Source: Actinocrinis sp035946395 (lineage in GTDB: Bacteria; Actinomycetota; Actinomycetes; Streptomycetales; Catenulisporaceae). Taken from it: a DNA stretch of 64,000 bases. This document shows, one piece after another, positions 1 to 8,070 of the stretch (position 1 is the stretch's first letter; each line of letters starts with the position of its first letter). The position numbers were made by a program, and so were the translations under genes. Under the pieces are notes generated by a model that did no database searches, was not told the DNA's origin, and worked only from the letters and a program-made list of their open reading frames with translations. Location of the stretch: NCBI RefSeq assembly GCF_035946395.1, contig NZ_DASYZI010000320.1:12397-76396 (forward strand), given 5' to 3'.

Positions 1-882
1 CGCTATTTCCCCGAACTCGTCGCGGCCCTGGACAAGGCGCTGCCGCCGCGCTGCGTGCTCGACGGCGAGGTCGTGGTCGTCGCCGGCGGGCGGCTCGACT
101 GGGACCGGCTCAGCGACCGGATCCACCCGGCGGACTCACGGATCCGGCTGCTGTCCGAGCGCACCCCGGCGTCGTTCATCGCCTTCGACGTGCTCGCGCT
201 CGACGATTCGGACTTGACGTCACGTCCGTTCTCCGACCGGCGCGGCGTCCTGACCGCGATGTTCAGGAAGAGCGAACATGTACACGTCACGCGCGCGACG
301 GACGACGCGAAACTCGCGCGGACGTGGTTCGAACGCTTCGAGGGGGCGGGCCTCGACGGCGTGATCGCGAAGCCGCTGGCCGGCACGTACCGGCCCGGCG
401 AACGCGCGATGGTCAAGATCAAGCACGACCGCACCGCGGACGTGGTCGTCGCCGGGTACCGCCTGCACAAGAGCGGGCCGGTGGTCGGGTCGCTGATGCT
501 CGGTCTCCACGGCTCGGACGGCGTGCTCAACTACGTGGGCGGCGCGAGCGCGTTCACGATGGCCCGCCGCGCCGCGCTGATCGACGAACTGGCACCGCTG
601 CGGCTCGGCGAGGGCGATCCGCATCCGTGGCTCGGCGCCGATCAGGATGACGAGCATCGCAGGCCGGGCGCTCAGCACCGGTGGAATACCGGCAAGGACA
701 CGTCGTTCATTCCGCTGCGCCCGGAACGCGTATGCGAGGTGCAGTACGACCAGTTACAGGCGGACCGTTTCCGGCACAGCGCGCGGTTCCTGCGGTGGCG
801 CCCAGACCGCGATCCGCTCAGCTGCCGATACGACCAACTGGACGTGCCCGCACCGTACGACCTGGCCGACGTGCTCGACTAA
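1..882 (+). CDS. ATP-dependent DNA ligase, 3' part (5' end outside window)
   Basis: The reading frame is open from base 1, so the start and the KxDG adenylation lysine lie outside the window. The visible 293 residues hold the rest of the nucleotidyltransferase core: DGEVVV (about residue 20), FDVLALD (about 61), DGVIAKP (about 119) and the VKIKHDRTADVVVAG motif V, followed by an OB-fold-like C-terminal domain. This is the architecture of the small actinobacterial LigC/LigD ligase domain that seals double-strand breaks in NHEJ with Ku and the LigD polymerase. A polymerase gene lies just downstream on the other strand (1149-2168), which supports a repair role. A TTA leucine codon sits at 754-756, rare in such GC-rich DNA and possibly bldA-dependent. 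The assignment to ligase is firm; LigC versus replication-type LigB-like use is inferred. Confidence 0.9.
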   Translation, partial: RYFPELVAALDKALPPRCVLDGEVVVVAGGRLDWDRLSDRIHPADSRIRLLSERTPASFIAFDVLALDDSDLTSRPFSDRRGVLTAMFRKSEHVHVTRATDDAKLARTWFERFEGAGLDGVIAKPLAGTYRPGERAMVKIKHDRTADVVVAGYRLHKSGPVVGSLMLGLHGSDGVLNYVGGASAFTMARRAALIDELAPLRLGEGDPHPWLGADQDDEHRRPGAQHRWNTGKDTSFIPLRPERVCEVQYDQLQADRFRHSARFLRWRPDRDPLSCRYDQLDVPAPYDLADVLD

Positions 883-1148
883 CCGCAGGATTGTGTCCCG
901 CCGAGCAGCGCAGCCGATCATGTGGAGAATGCGCAGTTCACAGCCACAGACCGCAGGCGATGCCCCCCGTTACCTGGTCGGCGTATCAGCCTACGATGTT
1001 CGCGCCCGAGGAACAGAGGAACATATGTCCCGGCCGGCGGGACCCAATGGGTCGACCCGGGGCGAGATCGGCAACCCCACGTAGCGGGACACCGTCAACC
1101 GCGGCAGCATCCAAGTCCATCAGCCGATCAACTCGACCCGTCAACTCA

Positions 1149-2168
1149 TCAACCGGCCGGATCACGCTTGGCCTTCGACGGCTGAACACGCTTGGGCTCA
1201 CCGGGCATCTTCGGGAAGTCCGGCGGATACGGCAGGTCACCGAGACCGTGATCGCGTTCGTCACGCTCAGCCATCTCCAGCAACGCGTCGAGCGTGAAAG
1301 CAGTCTTGTCGATGTCCTCGTGCGCATCGCCGCGTTCGGCGAGCAGCGCGGGCACTGTACGCGGCGTGAAGTCGTCGGGTACGACGTCAGGCAGTTCGTC
1401 CCAACGCACGGGCATCGAGACCGGCGCGTGAGGGCGGGCCCGCGTGGAATAGGCCGCCGCGAGCATGCGGTCGCGCGCCATCTGGTTGAAGTCCACGAAG
1501 ACCCGCTCGCCGCGCTCCTCCTTCCACCACGAGGTGGTAACCAGATCGGGGCGCCGCCGCTCAAGCTCGCGAGCGAAGGCGATGACCGCGCGACGGGCCT
1601 CGATGAACGACCAACGCGGCTCAAGGCGTACGAGCAGATGAAGGCCCCGCCCACCGGTGGTCTTCACGAAGGGAACCATGCCGAGTTGGTCGAAGACCGC
1701 CTTCGCCTCCCGAGCCGCTTCCACCGCTTGGGTGAAGTCGGTGCCGGGCTGCGGGTCGAGGTCGACGCGCAGTTCATCCGGATGCTCGGTATCACTGCGC
1801 CGAACAGGCCACGGATGCAGTTCGAGCGTGCCCATCTGTACGGCCCACACAACGGTCGCCGCCTCAGTGATGCACACTTCGTTCCCAGTACGCCCGCTCG
1901 GGAACGTCACCCGCGCGGTCTGCACCCAGTCGGGTAACCCCTTGGGTGCATGCTTCATATAGAACGACGACCCGTCCAACCCGTCGGGATACCGATTCAG
2001 CGCCACGGGCCGCCCGGCGAGCGCGCGGAAGACTCCGTCGGCGACCGCGGCGTAGTACGTGGCGAGGTCGAGCTTTGTGATGCCGACGGCCGGGTAGCAG
2101 ACCTTGTCCGGCGACGAGATACGCACAGACCGCCCGGCAACTTCGACGAATGCCTCACTGCTGGCCAT
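1149..2168 (-). CDS. ligD: LigD-type NHEJ polymerase/primase domain protein
   Basis: This 339-residue protein matches the stand-alone LigD polymerase (archaeo-eukaryotic primase fold), which adds nucleotides and fills gaps at broken ends before ligation. The two catalytic aspartates are in DELRVDLDPQPG (about residues 131-142), the nucleotide-binding TGGRGLHLLVRL follows (about 172), and the third acidic residue is probably in ERVFVDFNQ. The length fits a polymerase-only protein without ligase or nuclease domains. Convergent with the ligase at 1-882, so the NHEJ enzymes are split into two proteins; no Ku gene is visible here. No Shine-Dalgarno is seen, but TAACCT lies 6 nt before the ATG, so the mRNA may be leaderless. 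Confidence 0.9.
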   Translation of the reverse strand: MASSEAFVEVAGRSVRISSPDKVCYPAVGITKLDLATYYAAVADGVFRALAGRPVALNRYPDGLDGSSFYMKHAPKGLPDWVQTARVTFPSGRTGNEVCITEAATVVWAVQMGTLELHPWPVRRSDTEHPDELRVDLDPQPGTDFTQAVEAAREAKAVFDQLGMVPFVKTTGGRGLHLLVRLEPRWSFIEARRAVIAFARELERRRPDLVTTSWWKEERGERVFVDFNQMARDRMLAAAYSTRARPHAPVSMPVRWDELPDVVPDDFTPRTVPALLAERGDAHEDIDKTAFTLDALLEMAERDERDHGLGDLPYPPDFPKMPGEPKRVQPSKAKRDPAG

Positions 2169-2174
2169 GCTGGC

Positions 2175-2180
2175 AGGTTA
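2175..2180 (-). promoter_or_regulatory. Candidate leaderless -10 box of the LigD-polymerase gene
   Basis: On the minus strand TAACCT (TANNNT type) ends exactly 6 nt before the ATG at 2168, which would put the transcription start at the start codon. No clear -35 box is visible. The same spacing recurs before several other genes in the window. Confidence 0.4.
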
Positions 2181-2436
2181 TGCGCATTCACCGTTGGCCG
2201 CGCGCGAGCCAACGGTTTCGTTGGGGTCCGAGACCGGGATCGGTGCCGGGCGATAGGTGCGAGCACGGCAGGGACCGCAAGACGCGTCCGCAGCGCCAAG
2301 TACGGGACGAGATCCGTCGCCCAAACCCATTGCTGCACGACATGGGCGACTGCTTCCCGCCTACGTACCGCCCCGACCGGTCGGTGCCGCAGATGGCCGG
2401 AACGGCCGCGATCGGGGCGGTTGTGCATCTGCCGCA

Positions 2437-2483
2437 GCCACCGCCATCGAGGAGGGCCGGGACCTGTCCTCGATGGCGGTGGC
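2437..2483 (-). terminator. 17-bp inverted repeat, probable terminator of the alpha/beta hydrolase gene
   Basis: Arms 2437-2453 and 2467-2483 are perfectly complementary (left arm begins GCCACCGCCATC) around a 13-nt loop. It lies 47 nt past the stop of the hydrolase gene at 2530 on the minus strand. There is no U-tract, as is common in actinobacteria. Confidence 0.6.
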
Positions 2484-2529
2484 CTGGCCGAGACCGCCTA
2501 CTGTCTGCTGTCGTCCTGACGGCCCGGCC

Positions 2530-3258
2530 TCACTTCAGGTGCCGCGCGAAGAACCGGTTCCCGTCGTCCCCTTCGAACCGCGGGACGCCGGTGTGCCCGC
2601 CCATATTGGCGTGCAGCGTCTTCTCCTTGCTGCCGAAGGCGTCGAACAGGTCCAGCGCCGACTGCCGGTCGTTTCCTTCGTCATCCCACTGCAACAGGAC
2701 CAGCAGCGGAATGGCGACCTGCCGGGCCTCCTCGAACATGATTCGGGGCACGAAACTCCCGGCGAACATGACGGCGGCCGCGATGCGCGGCTCGACCACC
2801 GCCAGCCGGATGCCGATGGCGATCACCCCTCCCGCATATCCGATCGGGCCGCCGATCTCAGGCAGCGAAAGGAGGGCGTCCATGGTGATCCGCCATTCCG
2901 GGACCACCTTTTCGACCAGCGGGAGGACGAGCCGGTCGACGATCTCGTCGACCGGCTCGCCGGCCTCCAGCGCCCGGCGCAGGTCGGCGCGGGCCTGCTC
3001 GGCGACGGCGGAACGGGGCCGCTCCCCGCTCCCGGGCAGCTCGATGGTGGCTGCGGCGAAGCCCTGCGCCGCGCAGGCCCGGGCCCGGGCGGCCAGTCGG
3101 GGGTACATCTTGTGCAGTCCGCCGGGGTGGCCGAGCAGGACCAGCGGGGCCGGTGCGGACATGGATCCGGGCGTCCACAGGATGCCGGGGAACTCGTCGA
3201 GGGTGAATTCGCGTTCGAGGACGCCGTCGTCGAGGCGCTGCTCGGAAGTGAATCGCAT
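2530..3258 (-). CDS. Alpha/beta hydrolase with replaced nucleophile
   Basis: This 242-residue protein has the alpha/beta-hydrolase (dienelactone-hydrolase-like) pattern: oxyanion region LLGHPGG, a predicted nucleophile elbow at residues 140-144, an acid-bearing strand LLQWDDEGNDR near residue 190 and a C-terminal GGHTG histidine. At the elbow the expected G-x-S-x-G reads G-Y-A-G-G, with Ala142 encoded by GCG, one base away from TCG serine. The acid and histidine are kept, so the protein may be catalytically dead, may use another residue, or may act as a binding protein. It starts at an ATG preceded by GAAAGG. A small upstream ORF (3304-3354) precedes it. Family membership is fairly sure; substrate is unknown. 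Confidence 0.75.
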   Translation of the reverse strand: MRFTSEQRLDDGVLEREFTLDEFPGILWTPGSMSAPAPLVLLGHPGGLHKMYPRLAARARACAAQGFAAATIELPGSGERPRSAVAEQARADLRRALEAGEPVDEIVDRLVLPLVEKVVPEWRITMDALLSLPEIGGPIGYAGGVIAIGIRLAVVEPRIAAAVMFAGSFVPRIMFEEARQVAIPLLVLLQWDDEGNDRQSALDLFDAFGSKEKTLHANMGGHTGVPRFEGDDGNRFFARHLK

Positions 3259-3630
3259 GATCGTACCTTTCGGGAGTGCTCTTGAACGGCGCTCCCGGAC
3301 GACCTACCGCCCGACCGTGACCCCGGAGGGGAGCACCCATGTCGATACGTTCACGGGTACCACCTCCTCGTTCTCTCGCACGGCCTCCGGAAAGCTAGCA
3401 GTGCCGGCCGTGGTACGCCAACAGGTTTTGGGGTTTCGCGCAGGCTCCGAGGTCCGCCGCGAAGTCGGTCAGCGCAGCCGGCAGGATCCAACGGATTCGC
3501 AGTCGCTCGCTTCGCAGGTGCGGGGAAGCTTCGAGATACGCAAGGTATCCAGTCGGACGCCAAGGCTCAGTTGTAGCCGTTCGACCGGCGCGCCACGAGC
3601 GGTACGGCTGTCGCTCTCGCGATCCCGAGC
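3259..3630. other. Gene-free interval apart from the small ORF 3304-3354
   Basis: This 372-bp stretch lies between the MazG-like gene and the hydrolase gene, both on the minus strand. It contains the small ORF with a strong ribosome site at 3304-3367. Apart from that I see no motif, repeat or clear hairpin. Confidence 0.4.
3304..3354 (-). CDS. Putative 16-residue upstream peptide (MNVSTWVLPSGVTVGR)
   Basis: A GTG on the minus strand at 3354 is preceded, at 5-nt spacing, by GGAGGTGG (3360-3367), one of the strongest ribosome sites in the window. The frame runs 16 codons to TAG at 3304 and ends 45 nt before the hydrolase start. A CCCC-TCC-GGGG mini-hairpin lies inside it. It could be a leader or upstream ORF controlling the hydrolase gene, or a small protein. 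I know no family for it. Support is only the ribosome site and position. Confidence 0.35.
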   Translation of the reverse strand: MNVSTWVLPSGVTVGR

Positions 3631-3972
3631 TCAGGCCTCGCCGCTGGGAGGCACGGCTGCGTCCAGGAGCGGATCGCTGATCCGGATCGGCACGCCGCGC
3701 GAGTCCCGGCGGTACACACGCGCCGCGTTCCTCGTCATCTTCCGCTCGATCGCCGATTCCAGGTCAACCCCGGTCATCTCGGCGATCGCGACCAGAAACA
3801 GCGCGACGTCCGCGAGTTCCTCACCGAAATCCGGAAGGTTCCTGCGCCACGCCGTGAACGCCTCGCCGACCTCCGCGGTCATCAGAGCGAACTCCAGCGG
3901 CACGTCGGTGATGTTGAACCCCTTCTCGACCTTGTTCTGCCAGGCAAGGCGCTGGACATCACGGATGTGCAA
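3631..3972 (-). CDS. MazG-like nucleotide pyrophosphohydrolase
   Basis: A 113-residue all-alpha protein of the MazG/dUTPase superfamily, which hydrolyses nucleoside triphosphates to monophosphates and pyrophosphate, often as a housecleaning enzyme. The metal-binding acidic clusters are visible as LMTAEVGEAF (about residues 25-34) and FGEELADVALFLVAIAEM (about 43-60), matching the ExxE...ExxD pattern. I chose the TTG at 3972 because GGAGGG sits just upstream and the homologous core begins there (RDVQRLAWQNKVEKGFN); the open frame continues upstream without recognisable sequence. The C-terminal 25 residues look disordered. It is divergent from the thioesterase gene. Confidence 0.75.
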   Translation of the reverse strand: MHIRDVQRLAWQNKVEKGFNITDVPLEFALMTAEVGEAFTAWRRNLPDFGEELADVALFLVAIAEMTGVDLESAIERKMTRNAARVYRRDSRGVPIRISDPLLDAAVPPSGEA

Positions 3973-4206
3973 GATCCCTCCGCGCGGGGTGATGGAGCAG
4001 AGTGGGTGCGGACCGAGCCTACCGAGTGCCGACCTCTGGTCTGGCCGGTGTGTATCCGCCGTTTGTATGTCCGCCGTCCAGGTTCCGTGCGCGGGCGGGC
4101 CAAGATCCGCGCGAACTGCGTCAGCCTGCCACGCGCGTCGGGCGGCCGCTACGGAGAGTTGAAACGCTCTGCGACATGGCGCGGCCGGATGGATGGTGCA
4201 GCCGAA

Positions 4207-4212
4207 TAGAGT
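4207..4212 (+). promoter_or_regulatory. Candidate leaderless -10 box (TAGAGT) of the thioesterase gene
   Basis: TAGAGT lies 6 nt before the ATG at 4219, and no Shine-Dalgarno is present, so transcription probably starts at the start codon. Confidence 0.45.
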
Positions 4213-4218
4213 GCGGCC

Positions 4219-4713
4219 ATGTCTCGCGAAACCGGCAGGATCTCCGTAAGTGACGGCATGGAAATCCTGACCGGCGGTCTCGCGCCATGGGTCCGTGACC
4301 TCGGTCTGGTCGTGGAGGAGGTCGGCGACTCCCACGCGGTGCTGCGCCTGCCGTGGTCGACGCGCCTGGCTCGCGAGGGTGGTGCGATGTCGGGCCAGGC
4401 GCTGATGGCCGCCGCCGACACCGCCACGGTCGTCGCGGTCTGCGCGGCGCGAGGCGGCTACGGCCCGATGACGACGGTTCAGCAGTCGACCACCTTCCAG
4501 CGCGCCATCGTCGGCTCCGACGTCCTGATCACCGCCCGGGTGACCAAGATCGGCCGAAGTCTCGCATTCATCGACGTGACCATGACCGCCGAGTCCACCG
4601 AGGCCGCGGGCACTCCGGCTCCCGCCGCGCATGCGTCTACGGTTTACGCATTGCAGCCGTTACCCGAGCACGTTACGCAGGAGGTTGGCCCCGGCCCAGA
4701 CCAGGCGGCCTGA
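4219..4713 (+). CDS. PaaI-family hotdog-fold thioesterase
   Basis: This 164-residue protein has the single hotdog domain of PaaI/YbgC-type acyl-CoA thioesterases. The pattern is GDSHAVLRLPWSTRLAREGGAMSG, the central helix region ALMAAADTATVVAVCAA, then TTVQQSTTFQRAIVGSDVLITARVTKIGRSLAFIDVTM. Such enzymes hydrolyse acyl- or aryl-CoA thioesters; the substrate cannot be read from the sequence. The last about 25 residues are an unstructured tail. A TTA leucine codon is present at 4660-4662. The gene is divergent from the MazG-like gene, and its end lies 13 bp from the end of the convergent sugar-isomerase gene. Confidence 0.8.
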   Translation: MSRETGRISVSDGMEILTGGLAPWVRDLGLVVEEVGDSHAVLRLPWSTRLAREGGAMSGQALMAAADTATVVAVCAARGGYGPMTTVQQSTTFQRAIVGSDVLITARVTKIGRSLAFIDVTMTAESTEAAGTPAPAAHASTVYALQPLPEHVTQEVGPGPDQAA

Positions 4714-4726
4714 TGCCGACGGTGAA

Positions 4727-5731
4727 TCAGGACGAGGCGAAAGCGGCGTCGAAGGATGCCGCCGGCGGCTCGATGCGCGTCAGGGCACGTACGTAAGCGA
4801 GGGCGTCGGGGGCGCCGACCAGGCGGTCCATTCCGGCGTCCTCCCACTCGATGGAGATCGGGCCGTCGTAGCCGATGCTGTTGAGCATCCGGAAGCAGGC
4901 TTCCCAGGGGACGTCGCCGTGGCCGGTGGAGACGAAGTCCCAGCCGCGGCGCGGGTCGCCCCACGGCAGGTGGGAGCCCAGGCGCCCGCCGCGGCCGTCG
5001 AAGCGCTTGACGGACTCCTTGCAGTCCACGTGGTAGATCCGCTCTCTGAAGTCGTAGAGGAAGCGGACCGGGTCCAGGTCCTGCCAGATGAAGTGGCTGG
5101 GGTCGAAGTTGAGGCCGAACGCGGGGCGGCGGCCGATCGCTTCGAGCGCTCGCTCGGTGGTCCAGTAGTCGTAGGCGATCTCACTGGGATGCACCTCGTG
5201 CGCGTAGCGGACGCCGGCCTCGTCGAAGACGTCGAGGATCGGGTTCCAGCGCTCGGCGAAGTCGGCGAATCCGCGGTCGATCATGGCGGGCGGGACGGGC
5301 GGGAACATCGCGAGCGTGTGCCAGATCGACGAGCCGGTGAAGCCGACCACCGTGTTCACGCCGAGTGTGGCAGCCGCACGGGCGGTGTTCTTGATCTCCT
5401 CGGCCGCTCGCCGGCGGACGCCCTCGGGCTCGCCGTCGCCCCAGATGCGGGCGGGCAGGATGCCCTTGTGCCGCTCGTCGATCGGGTGGTCGCACACGGC
5501 CTGGCTGACCAGGTGGCAGGAGATCGCCCAGACACGCAGGTTGTGCCGCTCCAGCGTCTCGTGCAGCCGTGGGATGTACGCGTCGTCGGTGAGTGCTGCC
5601 TCGACGTCGAAGTGGTCGCCCCAGCAGGCGATCTCCAGGCCGTCGTAGCCCCAGCCCGAGGCGAGCTCGCAGACCTCGGTGAAGGGCAGGTCGGCCCACT
5701 GTCCGGTGAAGAGGGTGACGGGGCGGGGCAT
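4727..5731 (-). CDS. Sugar phosphate isomerase/epimerase (xylose-isomerase-like TIM barrel)
   Basis: This 334-residue protein has the AP-endonuclease-2/xylose-isomerase TIM-barrel pattern. Strand motifs include YDGLEIACWGDHFD (about 29-42), HEVHPSEIAYD (about 180), FGLNFDPSHFIWQ (about 205) and IYHVDCKES (about 230), then GHGDVPW and a terminal SIEWEDAGMDR. The His/Glu/Asp residues at strand ends are the usual metal ligands. It is the last gene of a minus-strand operon with two Gfo/Idh/MocA oxidoreductases and a ThuA protein, a combination typical of inositol or unusual-sugar catabolism by successive oxidation and isomerisation. GGAGGT stands just before its ATG. Exact substrate unknown. Confidence 0.85.
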   Translation of the reverse strand: MPRPVTLFTGQWADLPFTEVCELASGWGYDGLEIACWGDHFDVEAALTDDAYIPRLHETLERHNLRVWAISCHLVSQAVCDHPIDERHKGILPARIWGDGEPEGVRRRAAEEIKNTARAAATLGVNTVVGFTGSSIWHTLAMFPPVPPAMIDRGFADFAERWNPILDVFDEAGVRYAHEVHPSEIAYDYWTTERALEAIGRRPAFGLNFDPSHFIWQDLDPVRFLYDFRERIYHVDCKESVKRFDGRGGRLGSHLPWGDPRRGWDFVSTGHGDVPWEACFRMLNSIGYDGPISIEWEDAGMDRLVGAPDALAYVRALTRIEPPAASFDAAFASS

Positions 5732-5762
5732 GAGGCCTACCTCCGATGGTGGATACGGCTGC

Positions 5763-6941
5763 TTACACGGAACCGGGTACGGGGACTTGCACGCCGTTCG
5801 CGTGGGCGCTGGCCTCGACCGCGGCCAGGACGCGCTGCACCTGGAGGCCGTCGGCGAACGACGGGCTTGGCGCCTCGCCGGACGCGACCGCCATGACGAA
5901 GTCGCGCACCTCGTGGGTGAAGGTATGTTCGTACCCGATGATGTGCCCGGGCGGCCACCAGGCGTCCATGTACGGATGGCCGGGCTCGGTCGCCAGGATG
6001 CGGCGGAATCCGGCCTGGTCCGGATCCTCGGCGGCGTCGTAGAAGGCGAGTTCGTTCATTGACTCGAAGTCGAAGGCGAGGCTGCCCCGAGCGCCGTTGA
6101 CCTCGACGCGCATGGCGTTCTTGCGTCCCGACGCGAAGCGGGTGGCCTCGAAGATTCCGATGGCGCCGCCCGTGAAGCGTGCGGTGAACAGTGCCGCGTC
6201 GTCGACCGTGACCCGGCCTCGGTCCGTGCCGGCGGCTCCCGCCGCGGACAGGCCGCTTGAGGCGGCCGGGAGCGGGCGTTCGGCGACGAAGGTCTTCAGC
6301 AACGCGCCGACGCTCTCAATGTGCTGCCCCAAGAGGTACTGTGCGAGGTCGACGATGTGCGCGCCGAGATCGCCGAGCGCGCCGGAGCCCGCGTTCTCCC
6401 GGCGCAGCCGCCAGACCAGCGGGAACAGCGGGTCGGTCAGCCAGTCCTGGAGGTACTGCGCGCGCACGTGGCGGATCTCGCCGAGCCGGCCCTGCCCGAT
6501 CAGCCGCCGCGCGAGTGCCAGTGCCGGGACGCGGCGGTAGTTGAAGCCGACCATCGAGTGTCCGGTGGCCTTCTCGGCGGAAGCGGCCATCGCCTCGGCT
6601 TCGGCGACCGAGTTCGCCAGCGGCTTCTCGCAGAGCACGTGCTTGCCGGCTTCCAGCGCCGCGATCGCGATCCCGGCGTGGCTGTCACCGGGCGTGCAGA
6701 TGTCGACGACGTCGATGTCGTCGCGCTCGATCAGGGCACGCCAGTCGGTTTCGTGGGAGGACCAGCCCAGGCGGGCGGCGGCCTGCCGCACCTGGGGTTC
6801 GGAGCGTCCGCAGAGCGCTGTCATCTCGATGCCGGAGGGCAGGTCGAAGAAGCGGCCGGCGGTGCGCCACGCGTGGGAGTGCGCGGCGCCCATGAAGGCG
6901 TATCCGACCATGCCGACTCTCAGCGTTCTGCGCGGGGCCAT
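5763..6941 (-). CDS. Gfo/Idh/MocA-family oxidoreductase
   Basis: This 392-residue NAD(P)-dependent dehydrogenase begins with the Rossmann motif VGMVGYAFMGAAHSHAW (about residues 9-25) and has the family EKP motif (HVLCEKPLANS, about 99) that supplies the catalytic lysine. The C-terminal alpha/beta domain includes GDLGAHIVDLAQYLLG. The family oxidises or reduces cyclic sugars and inositols. It lies between the sugar isomerase (31 bp downstream) and a second oxidoreductase of the same family (28 bp upstream) on the minus strand, so all are likely co-transcribed. GGAG precedes the ATG. Confidence 0.88.
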   Translation of the reverse strand: MAPRRTLRVGMVGYAFMGAAHSHAWRTAGRFFDLPSGIEMTALCGRSEPQVRQAAARLGWSSHETDWRALIERDDIDVVDICTPGDSHAGIAIAALEAGKHVLCEKPLANSVAEAEAMAASAEKATGHSMVGFNYRRVPALALARRLIGQGRLGEIRHVRAQYLQDWLTDPLFPLVWRLRRENAGSGALGDLGAHIVDLAQYLLGQHIESVGALLKTFVAERPLPAASSGLSAAGAAGTDRGRVTVDDAALFTARFTGGAIGIFEATRFASGRKNAMRVEVNGARGSLAFDFESMNELAFYDAAEDPDQAGFRRILATEPGHPYMDAWWPPGHIIGYEHTFTHEVRDFVMAVASGEAPSPSFADGLQVQRVLAAVEASAHANGVQVPVPGSV

Positions 6942-6969
6942 CGGAACTCCTTACGCTCCTTGCCGTTGC

Positions 6970-8070
6970 TCACGCCTCGTCGGGCCGGACGCCGAGCGGG
7001 ACCGGGGCGGGGCGCGCGCAGCTGCTCGTGATCTCGACGGCGAGGCCGGCCTGCGCCGAGGCGAGCATCGACTCCATCACGTCGAGGACGTGGTAGGCGA
7101 GCTCGCCCGCGGCGCGGTGCGCGGTGCCGCCGGCGATGGCGCGGGCCATGTCCGCGACACCGTACCCTCTCGCAGCATTCTGGTAACCACCGCGCTCGGG
7201 AAGATCGCTCCACGCGTCCTGCCGGGCACGCGCGATGCGGACGGTCCCGGCGAAGCCGTTCGGGTCCGGCACCGAGAGGCTGCCCTCGGTGCCGTAGACC
7301 TCGATACGGGGCAGCCGGGCGTGCCAGACGTCGAAGCTCATCATCAGCGTGGTGAGCGCGCCGCCGGTGTGTTCGAGCACGCCGGTGACGTGCGTGGGCA
7401 CCTCGACGGCGAACCGCTCCCCCGCGCGCGGCCCGCTGCCGACGAACCGGGTCTCGTGCGCGGCCGCCGACATGCCGATCACCCGGCGGACGGGGCCGAG
7501 CAGCGTGACGAGCGCGGTGAGGTAGTAAGGGCCCATATCCAGCAGCGGCCCGCCGCCGGGCTGGTAGTAGAACTCCGGCGCGGGATGCCAGAGCTCGTGT
7601 CCCGGGGTGGTCATGAACGCGGCCGCCGCGACCGGCAGGCCGATCTCGCCCGCGTCGAGCGCCGCGCGCGCGGTCTGCACACCGGTGCCCAGCACCGTGT
7701 CGGGTGCGCAGCCGATCCGGACGCCCGCGTGCTTGGCGGCGGCGAGGAGGTCACGCGCCTGGCTGGTACCGAGGGACAGCGGCTTCTCGTTGTACACGTG
7801 CTTGCCCGCGGCGATCGCGTCGAGCGCCACCTGTGCGTGGGCCTTGGGTATGGTCAGGTTGAGTACGAGATCGACGTCGTCCGCGGCGTAGAGCTCGCCG
7901 GGCATCACGGCGACGGCGCCGGGCACCTGTCGTGCGGCGGCGCGGGCGCGCTCGACGTCGATGTCGGCGATCCTGGTCAGCGCGAGACCGGGGAGCCGTG
8001 GCAGCGTACTGAGGTAGGCGCCGCTGATCCTGCCGACGCCGACGAGGCCGACCCTCAACGCGTCGCCCAT
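6970..8070 (-). CDS. Gfo/Idh/MocA-family oxidoreductase (second copy)
   Basis: This 366-residue protein starts at MGDALRVGLVGVGRISGAYL, a glycine-rich Rossmann motif, followed by HVYNEKPLSLG (about residues 92-102) with the EKP lysine. The C-terminal domain carries GGGPLLDMGPYYLTALVTLLGP. It is clearly different from the neighbour at 5763-6941, so the pair probably catalyses two steps or acts on different epimers of one sugar. The start overlaps the end of the ThuA gene by 16 bp, indicating translational coupling. GGGGG lies before the ATG. Substrate not determinable. Confidence 0.87.
   Translation of the reverse strand: MGDALRVGLVGVGRISGAYLSTLPRLPGLALTRIADIDVERARAAARQVPGAVAVMPGELYAADDVDLVLNLTIPKAHAQVALDAIAAGKHVYNEKPLSLGTSQARDLLAAAKHAGVRIGCAPDTVLGTGVQTARAALDAGEIGLPVAAAAFMTTPGHELWHPAPEFYYQPGGGPLLDMGPYYLTALVTLLGPVRRVIGMSAAAHETRFVGSGPRAGERFAVEVPTHVTGVLEHTGGALTTLMMSFDVWHARLPRIEVYGTEGSLSVPDPNGFAGTVRIARARQDAWSDLPERGGYQNAARGYGVADMARAIAGGTAHRAAGELAYHVLDVMESMLASAQAGLAVEITSSCARPAPVPLGVRPDEA

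Larger units (their letters stand above)
2169..2529. other. Gene-free interval with one strong inverted repeat
   Basis: This 361-bp interval separates two minus-strand genes. It holds the -10 box of the polymerase gene at its left end and a 17-bp perfect inverted repeat at 2437-2483. I see no convincing coding sequence: the long open frames across it lack ribosome sites and known motifs. Confidence 0.5.

Noticed and set aside
681..1937. 418-codon open frame on the plus strand
   Set aside because: It lies largely antisense to the LigD-type polymerase gene, shows no motifs and only reflects the high GC content.
3351..3563. 70-codon open frame upstream of the hydrolase gene
   Set aside because: No ribosome site and a composition typical of antisense GC-rich frames; the 16-codon ORF at 3304-3354 has better support.
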